Assembly (NCBI GenBank): GCA_903861145.1
Contig: CAIOTH010000004.1
Coordinates: 1-42,919, forward strand
Source of the DNA: an uncultured Bacteroidota bacterium
GTDB lineage: Bacteria; Bacteroidota; Bacteroidia; Chitinophagales; LD1
Length of the DNA stretch: 42,919 nt
Reading direction: 5' to 3'
Shown: piece after piece, positions 6,105 through 15,863 of the stretch
Layout: every line of letters starts with the position of its first letter
Position numbering within the stretch: the stretch's first letter is position 1
Translations under genes and position numbers: made by a program
Notes under the pieces: generated by a model
Seen by the model: only the letters and a program-made list of their open reading frames with translations
The model's database searches: none
What the model was told of the DNA's origin: nothing

Positions 6105-9100
6105 ATGAAGAGAAATGTCCTCCTCGCGTTGTTATTAATTGCTACCGTCTTTTTGTATGCTCAAAAATCTGCTGCAAAATGGACAGGCTCTATTGGCCAG
6201 CAAAAGGCTTTTATCGAAAACAAATCGCAGTTCGATAGTAAAAACAAACAGGCCGGCGGGCAAATTCTTTTTGGTACCGACGAAGGTCCGGCAATGATTT
6301 ATTTTACAAAAACCGGCCTTACCTACCGCCTGCAAAAAATTGAACCCAAACCGCATACTGGGGAGATGGAAAGGACTGCCTCGAAAAGAGAAAGCGAAGA
6401 AGAGGAACACGCCGTAAAAACCACTACCGACATTTTACACATGCAATGGGAAAATGCCAACCCTGATGCACAGGTAATTGCAGAGGAAGTGTTGCCCAAC
6501 TACAGCAGTTATACTTTTGGCAAAACCAACGTAAACCATGTAAAGAGTTTCAAAAAGCTTACCTATAAAAACCTGTACCCCGGCATTGATGTTGTTTACG
6601 TGTTCGATAAGCGCGATGGCATTAAATATTCAGTAGTGCTTCATCCGGGTGCCGATGTTTCGAATGTAAAAATGAAGTATGCCGGTAACAAAAAAGTATC
6701 GTTAGATGCTAACGGAAACGTTCATATCGCAACCGTTTTTGGAGATATTATTGACCATGCACCCGATCGCGTTTATTCTACTGCCGATAACGCAAGCCTA
6801 AGTTCGGGCTTTGTAAAAAACGGTAACGTCATCTCTTTTCAACTGACCGATTACGACCACACTAAAGAGATTATAATTGATCCCTGGACTACTTCACCAG
6901 CTATGCCTGCTACCAATACCGTGTATTATATTAAGTCAGATAGCGTGGGCAATGCATATGTATATGGTGGGACCAATCCTTTTAGACTTATTAAATACAA
7001 TTCGGCCGGTACTCTCCAATGGACTTACAACTCGCCATGGGGTGGCACATCATGGTTTGGGGCACTTATAGTTGATCGCGCCGGAAACTCATACATTACT
7101 GTAGGAAGCAATGCAGCCTTAGCTAAAGTAAATACCAGCGGTGCCCTTGTTTGGTCGAATACCCCAACCCAGGGTACTCTGGCACTTGAATATTGGGCCA
7201 TGGATTTCAACTGCGATCAAACTCAATTGTTTGTTGGTGGCACACGCGATATTCCATTTAGCTTTAGTTTTTACGCTACTATTTTTAAAATGAATATGAC
7301 TGATGGCAGTATTGCGTCGTACTTAAATGTTGAAGCCCCCGGGCTTCACATAGGTGGAGCTAACGAAGTAAGAAGTATGTGCAGCGCACCTAACGCTAAC
7401 CTCTATTATCTTAGTTTAGATTCAGTTGGCTCGGTATTTCAGAGCCTTACGAATAATGCAGGACAGTTGAGTACTTATAGCTTCCCTTACTATATGCCCT
7501 ATAGCAATGGCGCAACGGGACAGGGCCAAAACAACATCAGGGCAAATGCATCCTTTCTTTATAGCAGCGATGGAGCAACATTACATAAACGCGACCTGAC
7601 CACCAGAAACGTTATTTCGTCGGTAACAATTCCGGGGGGCTCGCAATACAACAATAGCGGCCTGGTGCTTGATAGTTGTGGCAATGTATACGTTGGTTCG
7701 CAAAGCTCCGTAGTTAAATACGATGCTAATCTCAACTTAATAACCTCAGCAACAACCACAGCGGCAGTTTATGATGTTTCGATAGGCGCCAACGGCGATA
7801 TACTAGCCTGCGGAAATGGTTTTGCTGTTGCATTAGCCATGTCGGCATGTGGCCAGGTAACACCGGTTTGCTATATTCCGTTTACCGCTACAATAACACC
7901 TCAAAACTTTTGCAGCCAGGTTTGTGCAGGTAGTGCTACCGCCAATCCTTTAAACGGGATACCTCCTTATACTTACTCATGGTCGAACAATCAAACCACT
8001 CAAACAATTAATGGCCTGTGCGCCGGCACCTATAGTGTAACTATTACCGATTCTTTAAGCGCCACAGCAAGCGCCACGGCAACTGTAGTGCAGGATACTA
8101 TTCACGTAAACATTACAACGCAGCCAACAGCTTGCGGTAATGGTCACGGTAGCGCTAGTGCCAACGTAACCGGTGGCACAGGTGCCACTTTTATTTGGAG
8201 CAATACCGCCACCACACAAACCATTTCCTATGTCGATTCAGGTTCATATTCGGTTACGGTAACCGTTCCAGGCGGTTGTTCGGCTACTGCAACCGGTGTA
8301 GTTCACTCTACAGCCGGGCTGGCCTTAACTACTACATCAACCCCGGCCACTTGTGGCAATAATAACGGTACGGCAACAGTTCTGGCTTCCGGTGGCTCCG
8401 GTACCTATACTTATACCTGGAGCAATGGTAATCGTTCATCAACCATTTCAAGTCTCCAGGCCGATACCTTTACCGTAACAGTTAGCGATGGCGTAAACTG
8501 CTCGGCCACTGCAAGTGTTATTGTAACCAGTACCGGTCAATTAACGCTTACCTCAACAACCATTCCTGCCTCCTGCGGTTTAGCTAACGGAACGGCTATG
8601 GTACATACTGTCGGAGGAACTTCGCCCTTTACCTATAGCTGGAGTAACGGGGCAACAACTGTAGTAATTGCCAATGTTATCTCAGGGCCCTATGTGGTTA
8701 CTGTAACAGATAGTTCAAGCTGCTCAGCAACCGCTAACATTGTTGTTGCTGATACCGGTGGGTTTACCATAACTACCAGTACTACCTCAGCCTCGTGTGG
8801 ATTAGCCAATGGAACGGCACTTGTGCAGGCCAATGGGGGCACGCCACCCATTACTTACAGCTGGAGTAATAGTGCAACCACCTCTGCAATCAATAACCTT
8901 ACTACCGGGTCATATGTAACCACCGTAACAGATTCAACCGGTTGCAGGGTAACAGCGTCGGCTTTTGTTGATTCAAGTAGTGCACCAACCGTGGCTATAA
9001 CCGAAGATAAGCCCGGCATATGCCCCGGCGATACAGCACATCTTTGTGCACCGCAAGGTTTCTTAACCTATAGATGGAACGTAGGTGATAGCACCAACTG

Positions 9101-9686
9101 TATCATCGTAACCCAGGCAGGTACCTTCTGGGTTACTGTTAGTGCCGATTCAAATTGCACTGCGGTTTCCAATCAACTTTCCGTTGTATTATATCCGCAA
9201 CCAACGGTAGGGATAACCGAATCGGGTGCTATATTAACTGCCTCCACAGGCGGTGTTACTTATCAATGGTATCTTAACGGATTGTCAATAACCGGTGCTA
9301 CCGCTCAAACGTACAGCGCTCAATCACCAGGTTTGTATATGGTGGTTATTGTAGATACGAACGGATGCCATGCCAACGATACTTTAACTTATCTTAAACC
9401 TAACTACGCATTTCCCGATGCCTTTACACCTAACGGAGATGGCAAGAACGACTTTTTCTATCCCACAATAAGGGGCGATGTAAAGGTGACCTCTTTCCAT
9501 ATTTATAACCGCTGGGGCCAACTTATTTACGATGATGCCAGCGATGGTTGGGATGGTAAATTTAAAGGTAAAGAGCAGCCATCGGGTACCTACCTCTATT
9601 ACGCTGTGTTGCATGTTCCTGATGGAACCGCCCCCAGCGGATATACTGATGTGAAAAAAGAAGGCGCAGTTACACTGCTAAGGTAG
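6105..9686 (+). CDS. SprB-repeat surface protein with CHU_C T9SS tail
   Basis: 1193 aa, exported to the cell surface. The signal peptide is MKRNVLLALLLIATVFLYAQ. Residues ~30-260 resemble the DUF7948 domain often found at the N-terminus of Bacteroidota SBBP/gliding proteins (IENKSQFD..., YPGIDVVYV...). About 265-590 reads like a repeat-built propeller (PHE-rich strands, DSVGNAYVYGG, DSCGNVYVGS). About 593-960 holds five SprB-type repeats of roughly 73 aa, each with ACG/SCG near the start and an (Y/F)xWSN core. Two Ig-like modules follow, then a CHU_C domain from ~1100 (AFTPNGDGKNDFF, IYNRWGQLIY, GTYLYYAV, GAVTLLR), the type B T9SS sorting tail. Adhesin or motility-related surface role inferred. 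Confidence 0.9.
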   Translation: MKRNVLLALLLIATVFLYAQKSAAKWTGSIGQQKAFIENKSQFDSKNKQAGGQILFGTDEGPAMIYFTKTGLTYRLQKIEPKPHTGEMERTASKRESEEEEHAVKTTTDILHMQWENANPDAQVIAEEVLPNYSSYTFGKTNVNHVKSFKKLTYKNLYPGIDVVYVFDKRDGIKYSVVLHPGADVSNVKMKYAGNKKVSLDANGNVHIATVFGDIIDHAPDRVYSTADNASLSSGFVKNGNVISFQLTDYDHTKEIIIDPWTTSPAMPATNTVYYIKSDSVGNAYVYGGTNPFRLIKYNSAGTLQWTYNSPWGGTSWFGALIVDRAGNSYITVGSNAALAKVNTSGALVWSNTPTQGTLALEYWAMDFNCDQTQLFVGGTRDIPFSFSFYATIFKMNMTDGSIASYLNVEAPGLHIGGANEVRSMCSAPNANLYYLSLDSVGSVFQSLTNNAGQLSTYSFPYYMPYSNGATGQGQNNIRANASFLYSSDGATLHKRDLTTRNVISSVTIPGGSQYNNSGLVLDSCGNVYVGSQSSVVKYDANLNLITSATTTAAVYDVSIGANGDILACGNGFAVALAMSACGQVTPVCYIPFTATITPQNFCSQVCAGSATANPLNGIPPYTYSWSNNQTTQTINGLCAGTYSVTITDSLSATASATATVVQDTIHVNITTQPTACGNGHGSASANVTGGTGATFIWSNTATTQTISYVDSGSYSVTVTVPGGCSATATGVVHSTAGLALTTTSTPATCGNNNGTATVLASGGSGTYTYTWSNGNRSSTISSLQADTFTVTVSDGVNCSATASVIVTSTGQLTLTSTTIPASCGLANGTAMVHTVGGTSPFTYSWSNGATTVVIANVISGPYVVTVTDSSSCSATANIVVADTGGFTITTSTTSASCGLANGTALVQANGGTPPITYSWSNSATTSAINNLTTGSYVTTVTDSTGCRVTASAFVDSSSAPTVAITEDKPGICPGDTAHLCAPQGFLTYRWNVGDSTNCIIVTQAGTFWVTVSADSNCTAVSNQLSVVLYPQPTVGITESGAILTASTGGVTYQWYLNGLSITGATAQTYSAQSPGLYMVVIVDTNGCHANDTLTYLKPNYAFPDAFTPNGDGKNDFFYPTIRGDVKVTSFHIYNRWGQLIYDDASDGWDGKFKGKEQPSGTYLYYAVLHVPDGTAPSGYTDVKKEGAVTLLR

Positions 9687-9719
9687 CAGCAAAGCGTTGC
9701 CATAAAAACTTATAAATCA

Positions 9720-9753
9720 AGCGATTAGGATTAAAATCCTGATCGCTTTTTTT
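9720..9753 (+). terminator. Intrinsic terminator after the SprB-repeat gene
   Basis: AGCGATTAGGAT / ATCCTGATCGCT pair over 12 positions (one T/G mismatch) around a TAAA loop, followed by seven T's. Starts 34 bp after the stop codon. Confidence 0.8.
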
Positions 9754-9857
9754 ATTTGTGATGGTAAACAAAACATACTTTGTTTAAATCCGTAAACATT
9801 AGCGATAGTGGAAGAATTTTAAACAAAACGCCCCCCAATAAACCAAACACCTCTCCA

Positions 9858-10727
9858 ATGTTGCAGTTTCAAAACCTGGTCGATTACGGCTTTTGGGATT
9901 ACCTGGTAAACGTAGCGATATACGCAGTGCTTGCTATTGCAGCCTTTGCCGCCTTTTGGGTATACTTTAAAAAAGATTTTCAAAGCCGAAGGATACAGCA
10001 AAAGCGAACTGCATCTCCAAGCCTATTGCGCAGCGAGGTAATAAACTCTTTTATTGCGCTCTTCATTCTTACAGTTATAGATGTAGCCATATATATAGCA
10101 CAACTAAATGGCTATACTAAAATTTATACCAATGTAAGTGATTACGGCTGGTTCTATCTTGTAGTTAGTGTGGTAGTAATGATTTTACTACACGATGCAT
10201 GGTTTTACTTTACGCACCGGTTTATGCACCACCCCAAAATTTACAAATACGTACATAAAGTACATCACCAAAGTACAGACCCAAGCCCTTTCGCCGCTTT
10301 CTCATTCCACCCGTTTGAAGGAGTTATTGATGCCGGCATATTTGTCATCTTCGCTTTCTCATTTCCCGTGCATATGATAGCCCTTTGGGCATGGCAGTTG
10401 GTACACGTAGTACTCAATATTATAGGCCATTTGGGTTACGAAATTTACCCTAAAGGTTTTAATAAACACTGGTTGTTTAAATACAAGGCACCCTCTACGC
10501 ACCACAATATGCACCACGAAAAATTCAATGGCAATTACGGCTTTTACTTTACCTGGTGGGATAAGATATTTAAAACAGAATTTAAAGACTACAACCAGGT
10601 TTACGATAACCTGCACGAAAGAGTGAGCCGTGAAGAACAGGCCAAATCGCAGGCGGCATCTTCGCCATTGCACGTTACTTTAATGCCCGATGCCAACGGT
10701 TACGATATTGCGAGCAAAGCGTCGTAG
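9858..10727 (+). CDS. Sterol desaturase / fatty acid hydroxylase family protein
   Basis: 289 aa integral membrane di-iron oxygenase. The start is set at ATG 9858; upstream TTG 9780 would add 26 non-hydrophobic residues. The three His boxes are present: HDAWFYFTHRFMHH, HKVHH, and THHNMHH near the C-terminus. Transmembrane segments include DYLVNVAIYAVLAIAAFAAFWVYF, SFIALFILTVIDVAIYIA and WFYLVVSVVVMILL. The family hydroxylates or desaturates lipids (sterols, fatty acids, carotenoids); the substrate is not evident. Downstream on the same strand lies a hotdog thioesterase. Confidence 0.85.
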   Translation: MLQFQNLVDYGFWDYLVNVAIYAVLAIAAFAAFWVYFKKDFQSRRIQQKRTASPSLLRSEVINSFIALFILTVIDVAIYIAQLNGYTKIYTNVSDYGWFYLVVSVVVMILLHDAWFYFTHRFMHHPKIYKYVHKVHHQSTDPSPFAAFSFHPFEGVIDAGIFVIFAFSFPVHMIALWAWQLVHVVLNIIGHLGYEIYPKGFNKHWLFKYKAPSTHHNMHHEKFNGNYGFYFTWWDKIFKTEFKDYNQVYDNLHERVSREEQAKSQAASSPLHVTLMPDANGYDIASKAS

Positions 10728-10784
10728 TTTTTATATCAGCAAATTTTCTCGCCTAACTCGTTAACTTTCGTCCAAATTAAAATC

Positions 10785-11216
10785 ATGGACCCGCAGTTCG
10801 ACGTATTCAAAAGCATCATCGAAGATTTTATTCCCTTCCACAAAATAATTGGTTTTAAGTTGCTTGAAGCACGCGAAAATTTTGTTTCGCTGCTTATTCC
10901 TTATCGACCTGAGTTGATTGGCGATGTGCGCCGAAGCAGCATACACGGTGGTGTTATTGCAACCGCTATGGATGCGGTAGGCGGAGCGGCGGCCATTACA
11001 ACTTTGAAGCACGAAAACGATAAACTCTCAACCATCGATTTGCGGGTTGATTACCTGGCACCCGGCCAGGCCCGCGATTTAATTACCGAGGGCACCATAG
11101 TTAAAAGCGGCAGCAAAGTAATTTTTACCCGCATGATAGCGTACCACGATAACCGTGAAAACCCCATAGCCGAAGGACGCGGTGTTTACAGCGTTTCGCG
11201 CACAAAACCGGTTTAG
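10785..11216 (+). CDS. Hotdog-fold thioesterase (PaaI/4HBT type)
   Basis: 143 aa. The core SIHGGVIATAMDAVGGAAA carries the HGG motif and the following central helix with the catalytic Asp position of PaaI-type acyl-CoA thioesterases. LRVDYLAPG and the strand VIFTRMIAYHDN complete the fold. Soluble, expected to be tetrameric. It converges on an acyl-CoA dehydrogenase gene (8-bp gap between stops) and follows a fatty acid hydroxylase, consistent with acyl-chain metabolism. The acyl substrate cannot be told from sequence. Confidence 0.88.
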   Translation: MDPQFDVFKSIIEDFIPFHKIIGFKLLEARENFVSLLIPYRPELIGDVRRSSIHGGVIATAMDAVGGAAAITTLKHENDKLSTIDLRVDYLAPGQARDLITEGTIVKSGSKVIFTRMIAYHDNRENPIAEGRGVYSVSRTKPV

Positions 11217-11224
11217 GGATATTT

Positions 11225-13036
11225 CTAAAAAATCATTTCCTTTTCCGATACAATATTCAATTCATCGCTGTTCTTAATTGTTTCTGCAAAACCATCGGTT
11301 TTCGGCATTTCATATTTATAGAAAAACTTCATGGTATGTATCTGGCTGTTATAGAAATCAGCGTTGTATTTGGCATCGCTTTTCTTTAAAGCCTCTTGCG
11401 CGGTGAGTGCAATTTTAAGCCATTGCCAACCCATTACCACGGTACCCAGGTATTGCATGTATATAGTGGCATCACTCAAGTAACGTTCATAGTTTCCTTT
11501 AATGGCAAATGGCGCAAGGAAGGTGAGAATGTCCTTGTTCAGCGCAAGTTTAGCGCTCAATACTTCAGCATACTGTTTCAATTCATCATGCCCGCTGGCT
11601 GTTTGTATCGTGGTTTTAATTTCGCGCATCAAAAGTTTTAATGCTTTGCTGTCTTCCATCGTTACTTTGCGTGCAAGCAGGTCAAGGCTTTGTATACCGG
11701 TGGTTCCCTCGTAAATAGCAAGTATGCGTATATCGCGGTAATACTGCTGCAAAATAGTTTCAGCGCTATAACCCATACCCCCTAAAATCTGAACGCCATT
11801 GCTTACAGATACCTGCCCCATCTCTGATGGATAAGTTTTGGCAATGGGTGTAAGTATTTCAAGCAGCAAGTGGTTCTCTTCCCTTTCCTCATCGGTGGTC
11901 GCCACTTTTTCCATATCATGATAGCGGGCAGTTTGCAATATCAGGCTTAATGTGCCTTCGCTAATCGCCTTTTGCAAGAGCAGCATGCGCCTTATATCAG
12001 GGTGATTAATAATCAGCGTTTGCCCTTGGGTTAAATCCTTTTTACCACCATCACTTAGCCTACGCCCCTGCGGCCTTTCATGTGCATATTGTAGCGAGGC
12101 ATAATACGCCGCAGTAGCTATTGAAACACCGTGCCTGCCTACCGATATACGCGCACCGTTCATCATTTGAAACATATAAGTTAAACCCTTATGCGGCTCG
12201 CCCACTAAAAAGCCACGACATTCAGTTTCACCAAAAACAAGATGCGTTGTAGCATATCCTCGCTGTCCTAGTTTTTGAAAATCGCCAGCGGTAAAAACAC
12301 CATTAGGAGTAAGGCCACCATCACCGGTTGGCCTGTTCTTCGGCACCACAAAAAGCGAAATGCCTTTAGTGCCTGCCGGTGCACCTTCTATACGGGCAAG
12401 CAGTAAGTGCACTATGTTTTCAGTAAAATGATTATCGCCGCCGCTAATCCAAATCTTTTGCCCTTTTATATGATAGTATCCATGTTCGGTGGGATAAGCA
12501 GTGGTAGTAATATCCGATAACGAGCTCCCTGCCTGCGGCTCAGTTAAACACATGGTGCCACCCCATTCACCTGCTATCATATTCGGCACGTAGGTATCCT
12601 TCAATTCCGGGCTTCCAAATGCCATAATCAAACCCGCCGCGCCTGATGTAAGCCCTGCATAACCGCTAACATGGTTATTAGCCGCATCAATCATAAAGTA
12701 TGCAGCCTGGTTCATCATCGATGGCAACTGAAGGCCCCCTTGTTCATAATCAAACGAAGAGCCTATCAATCCCAACTCACCGGCCTTTTTCATAACGGTT
12801 TGCACTTGCGGGTGCACCACCACTTTTCCATCTTTATATTGAACAGGTTTTTCATCCATTTCTTTTATATACGGAAAACACTCCTTATCGCAAAAAGCCT
12901 TTACCGAATCAAGAAACATATTGGTTGCATTGTCATCATATTCGCTAAAGCGCGGATAAGCCGAAAGCTTTGTAAGTTGATGTACATCGTAAAGCATGTA
13001 TTTAAGGGTTGCCATGCTCATGTATTGCTCTGCCAT
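11225..13036 (-). CDS. Acyl-CoA dehydrogenase (large, DmdC-like subfamily)
   Basis: 603 aa FAD enzyme oxidising acyl-CoA to 2-enoyl-CoA. The usual middle-domain motif is present (MCLTEPQAGSSLSD, GQKIWISGGD), and the C-terminal helix has IYEGTTGIQ, where the Glu is the catalytic base in this subfamily. The additional ~120-residue C-terminal domain and total length near 600 distinguish it from 380-aa short-chain enzymes and fit the family with an 'acyl-CoA dehydrogenase C-terminal-like' module, which includes DmdC and FadE-type proteins. Single gene with its own upstream region; divergent from nadA. Chain-length specificity is not predictable. Confidence 0.9.
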   Translation of the reverse strand: MAEQYMSMATLKYMLYDVHQLTKLSAYPRFSEYDDNATNMFLDSVKAFCDKECFPYIKEMDEKPVQYKDGKVVVHPQVQTVMKKAGELGLIGSSFDYEQGGLQLPSMMNQAAYFMIDAANNHVSGYAGLTSGAAGLIMAFGSPELKDTYVPNMIAGEWGGTMCLTEPQAGSSLSDITTTAYPTEHGYYHIKGQKIWISGGDNHFTENIVHLLLARIEGAPAGTKGISLFVVPKNRPTGDGGLTPNGVFTAGDFQKLGQRGYATTHLVFGETECRGFLVGEPHKGLTYMFQMMNGARISVGRHGVSIATAAYYASLQYAHERPQGRRLSDGGKKDLTQGQTLIINHPDIRRMLLLQKAISEGTLSLILQTARYHDMEKVATTDEEREENHLLLEILTPIAKTYPSEMGQVSVSNGVQILGGMGYSAETILQQYYRDIRILAIYEGTTGIQSLDLLARKVTMEDSKALKLLMREIKTTIQTASGHDELKQYAEVLSAKLALNKDILTFLAPFAIKGNYERYLSDATIYMQYLGTVVMGWQWLKIALTAQEALKKSDAKYNADFYNSQIHTMKFFYKYEMPKTDGFAETIKNSDELNIVSEKEMIF

Positions 13037-13173
13037 AGGGGTGTATTTTATTTATTTTTTTACAGGATGGAGTAAAGGAAAGAAAAGATTTTAAAAACTG
13101 GTATAAGCAACAAGCCGTAAATAATTTAATTAACCAAAACATCCTTTCGTTGGCAAATGTGTGACAGAAATCA

Positions 13174-13204
13174 TTGTTAAGGGCCTTTTATACAACAACC
13201 TTTG
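13174..13204 (+). promoter_or_regulatory. Candidate nadA promoter
   Basis: TTG (13174-13176), a 20-bp spacer, then AACCTTTG (13197-13204), one base off the TAnnTTTG -7 consensus of Bacteroidota. It lies 22 bp before the nadA ATG, implying a short leader. Visual match only. Confidence 0.4.
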
Positions 13205-13226
13205 CATTATACTTAAGTGAAGGAAA

Positions 13227-14213
13227 ATGAGCGAACTGTTGAATGAATCACCTACCAAAACTATCTTTTCCGAAATCAGAAAATGGAAAGCCGAAAAGGA
13301 CGCCGTTATTTTGTCGCATTACTACATGCCACCCGAGCTGCAAATCCCGGTTAAAGATGGTGGTGTAGCCGATTTTTTGGGCGACTCTCTGGGATTAAGC
13401 GTTGAAGCAACAAAGGTAAAGGCTCAAAACATCATTTTTTGCGGGGTTACTTTTATGGCCGAAACCGCCAAAATTTTAAACCCCGGCAAAAATGTTTTCA
13501 TACCCGATCGTGAGGCAGGTTGTTCATTGGCCTCCAGTATAACCGCAAACGATGTAATTGAACTTAAGAAAAAGCATCCCGGGGTGCCCATTATTGCTTA
13601 CGTAAATACCTACGCCGAAACAAAGGCCGAGTGCGACATTTGCTGCACCTCGCGCAACGCAATGAGCATTGCCCGCTCATTTGATAGTGACACGCTCATT
13701 TTTTTACCGGATGTATACATGGGCCAAAACCTTCAAAAAGGTATTGAAAAAGAAACCGGTAAAAAACTGATTTTATGGCATGGCCGCTGCGAAGTACATG
13801 AACAGTTTTCAAACACTTCTCTTTCAACCATGAAAATGATGTACCCCAATGCCGAAATGCTGCTGCACTGGGAAGTACCGGAAGAAACAGTTGAGGAATC
13901 ACTTAACAACCGTGCGGGAGTATTGGGTAGCACCAACGATATTTTGCGATACGTAGGAGAAAGTAAATCCAAAGAGTTCATCCTGGCTTCGGAATGCGAC
14001 CTGGGTGCCATATTAAAAAGCACCTATCCCGATAAGGAATTTATAACTCCATGCATTAAATGCCCTTACATGAAAAAAATATCCTTGCTAAATACGCTTG
14101 CAGCGCTAAAAGCGATTGGTACCAGCGAGGAAGAAAAATACAAAGTGGAATTAAGCCAGGATATCATCGACAGGGCCTCAATTCCGGTAAAAAGAATGCT
14201 CAACTTCTCATGA
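13227..14213 (+). CDS. nadA: Quinolinate synthase NadA
   Basis: 328 aa. Condenses iminoaspartate with dihydroxyacetone phosphate to quinolinate, the second step of de novo NAD synthesis. It needs a [4Fe-4S] cluster held by three cysteines, found here at C99 (REAGCSLA), C188 (WHGRCEVH) and C279 (CIKCPYM). Other conserved parts: ILSHYYMPPELQ, DFLGDSLGLS, FCGVTFMAETAKIL, AYVNTYAETKAECD. Its TGA overlaps the nadB ATG (ATGA), so the two pathway enzymes are translationally coupled. Confidence 0.97.
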   Translation: MSELLNESPTKTIFSEIRKWKAEKDAVILSHYYMPPELQIPVKDGGVADFLGDSLGLSVEATKVKAQNIIFCGVTFMAETAKILNPGKNVFIPDREAGCSLASSITANDVIELKKKHPGVPIIAYVNTYAETKAECDICCTSRNAMSIARSFDSDTLIFLPDVYMGQNLQKGIEKETGKKLILWHGRCEVHEQFSNTSLSTMKMMYPNAEMLLHWEVPEETVEESLNNRAGVLGSTNDILRYVGESKSKEFILASECDLGAILKSTYPDKEFITPCIKCPYMKKISLLNTLAALKAIGTSEEEKYKVELSQDIIDRASIPVKRMLNFS

Positions 14214-15787
14214 ACACAATGGATACAGATATACTGGTTATTGGCAGTGGCATTGCCGGTTTGCATTACGCCATTCGTTGCAGCGCATTTGCACGGGTTT
14301 TAATTGTTACTAAAGGTAAAATAGGTGAATCGAACACTATGTATGCCCAGGGTGGTATTGCTGCTGTTTTTGATGAAAAGGATTCCATCGAAAATCATAT
14401 AAAAGATACACTGGTAGCCGGCGATGGGTTGTGCGACGAAGCTGCAGTAAGATTGATTGCCGAAAATGCCCGGCAATGCATACTTAACCTGTGTTCCTAT
14501 CACGTGAACTTTGACAAAACTTTGAGCGGAGGTTTCGACCTGCACCGCGAGGGCGGGCATTCATTTGCACGGGTAGTACACAACGCCGACGCTACAGGAA
14601 AAGAGGTTGAAACGGCAATGGTAAACATGGTTCGCCATTCAAAAAACATATCAGTTTTAGAAAATCATTTTGCCATTGACCTTATTACAGAAAACAATAC
14701 CTGCGCAGGGGCCAGTGTTGTCAACCAGTTAAACAACGAGTGCTCTTTAATCCGCGCAAAGGTAGTTATGCTGGCAACCGGGGGTGCGGGCCAGCTATTC
14801 ACACAAAACACTAACCCCGCTATAGCCACCGGCGATGGTTTTGCCATGGCACAGCGGGCCGGTGCAACAATTGCCAATATCGAATTTGTACAGTTTCACC
14901 CCACCACGCTCTACGCACCGGGTAAAGAATGCTTTCTTATTTCCGAAGCCGTTCGCGGATTTGGAGCGCAGTTAAAGAATAAAGCAGGGTTTGCCTTTAT
15001 GGATGACTATCATCAACTTGCTTCATTAGCTCCGCGCGATATTGTTACCCGTGCTATTTTAAACGAAACGAAAAAGACTAACGAACCTTGCGTCTTTCTT
15101 GATTTGCGTGGGTTCGACATTAAGGAGCTAAAAAAACACTTCCCCAATATTTGCGCCAAATGTGCCGAAAACGGCCTAGACCTTTCAAAAGATATGATCC
15201 CGGTGGTTCCGGCTGCGCACTATATGTGTGGCGGAGTTTTAACCGATTTACAGGCCCGCACTTCTGTCAAAAATCTATATGCCTGCGGCGAGGTATCGTG
15301 CACCGGTGTACACGGGGCCAACCGCTTAGCCAGTAATTCTCTTCTTGAGGGGCTGGTGTTTGCCGAGCAGGCCGAAAAAAATACCCGCGAAAACCTGGAT
15401 GAAATCGAGCCCGCTGAAAACCGGTTTAATAACATTCAGATTTCAAGCCAACCCGATAACACCAGCGAGGAATCAATGAAAAATTACTTACAAAACCTGA
15501 TGTGGCATCATGCCGGAATTATAAGGCGCAGTGTTGGATTGGTACAGTGCATAGAAGAGTTAAATGCCATGCATCAAAAAATAACCTTCAAAATTTCGGC
15601 CACCGGTTTTACCTCAAAAAGAATGGAACTCCAGAATATGATTGAGTGCGCTTTAATGATCGTGGAAAGTGCATTACGCCGCGAAGAAAGCCGGGGTTGT
15701 CACTATCGCACCGACTTTCCTCAAAAAAGTCCTACTGCGGCAAGCACCTTCTTAACTCTGCAAAACTTCGGTTTTATTACTGTGTAG
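14210..15787 (+). CDS. nadB: L-aspartate oxidase NadB
   Basis: 525 aa FAD enzyme that oxidises aspartate to iminoaspartate for NadA. The start is ATG 14210, overlapping the nadA stop; the frame runs further upstream, but only as an in-frame shadow of nadA. The FAD-binding N-terminus TDILVIGSGIAGLHYA, MYAQGGIAAVF, GGHSFARVVHNADATG, FVQFHPTTLY, PAAHYMCGGV, and GEVSCTGVHGANRLASNSLLEGLVF match the succinate dehydrogenase/NadB flavoprotein family. The C-terminal helical domain (LMWHHAGIIR) is present, so the protein is full length. Confidence 0.96.
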   Translation: MNTMDTDILVIGSGIAGLHYAIRCSAFARVLIVTKGKIGESNTMYAQGGIAAVFDEKDSIENHIKDTLVAGDGLCDEAAVRLIAENARQCILNLCSYHVNFDKTLSGGFDLHREGGHSFARVVHNADATGKEVETAMVNMVRHSKNISVLENHFAIDLITENNTCAGASVVNQLNNECSLIRAKVVMLATGGAGQLFTQNTNPAIATGDGFAMAQRAGATIANIEFVQFHPTTLYAPGKECFLISEAVRGFGAQLKNKAGFAFMDDYHQLASLAPRDIVTRAILNETKKTNEPCVFLDLRGFDIKELKKHFPNICAKCAENGLDLSKDMIPVVPAAHYMCGGVLTDLQARTSVKNLYACGEVSCTGVHGANRLASNSLLEGLVFAEQAEKNTRENLDEIEPAENRFNNIQISSQPDNTSEESMKNYLQNLMWHHAGIIRRSVGLVQCIEELNAMHQKITFKISATGFTSKRMELQNMIECALMIVESALRREESRGCHYRTDFPQKSPTAASTFLTLQNFGFITV

Positions 15788-15863
15788 TAAGTCTATTATC
15801 ATGGTCCACCTGCCGCACTCATAATTGCCATAAAACACTAATTTCGCATAAAGCATTCCCTTA

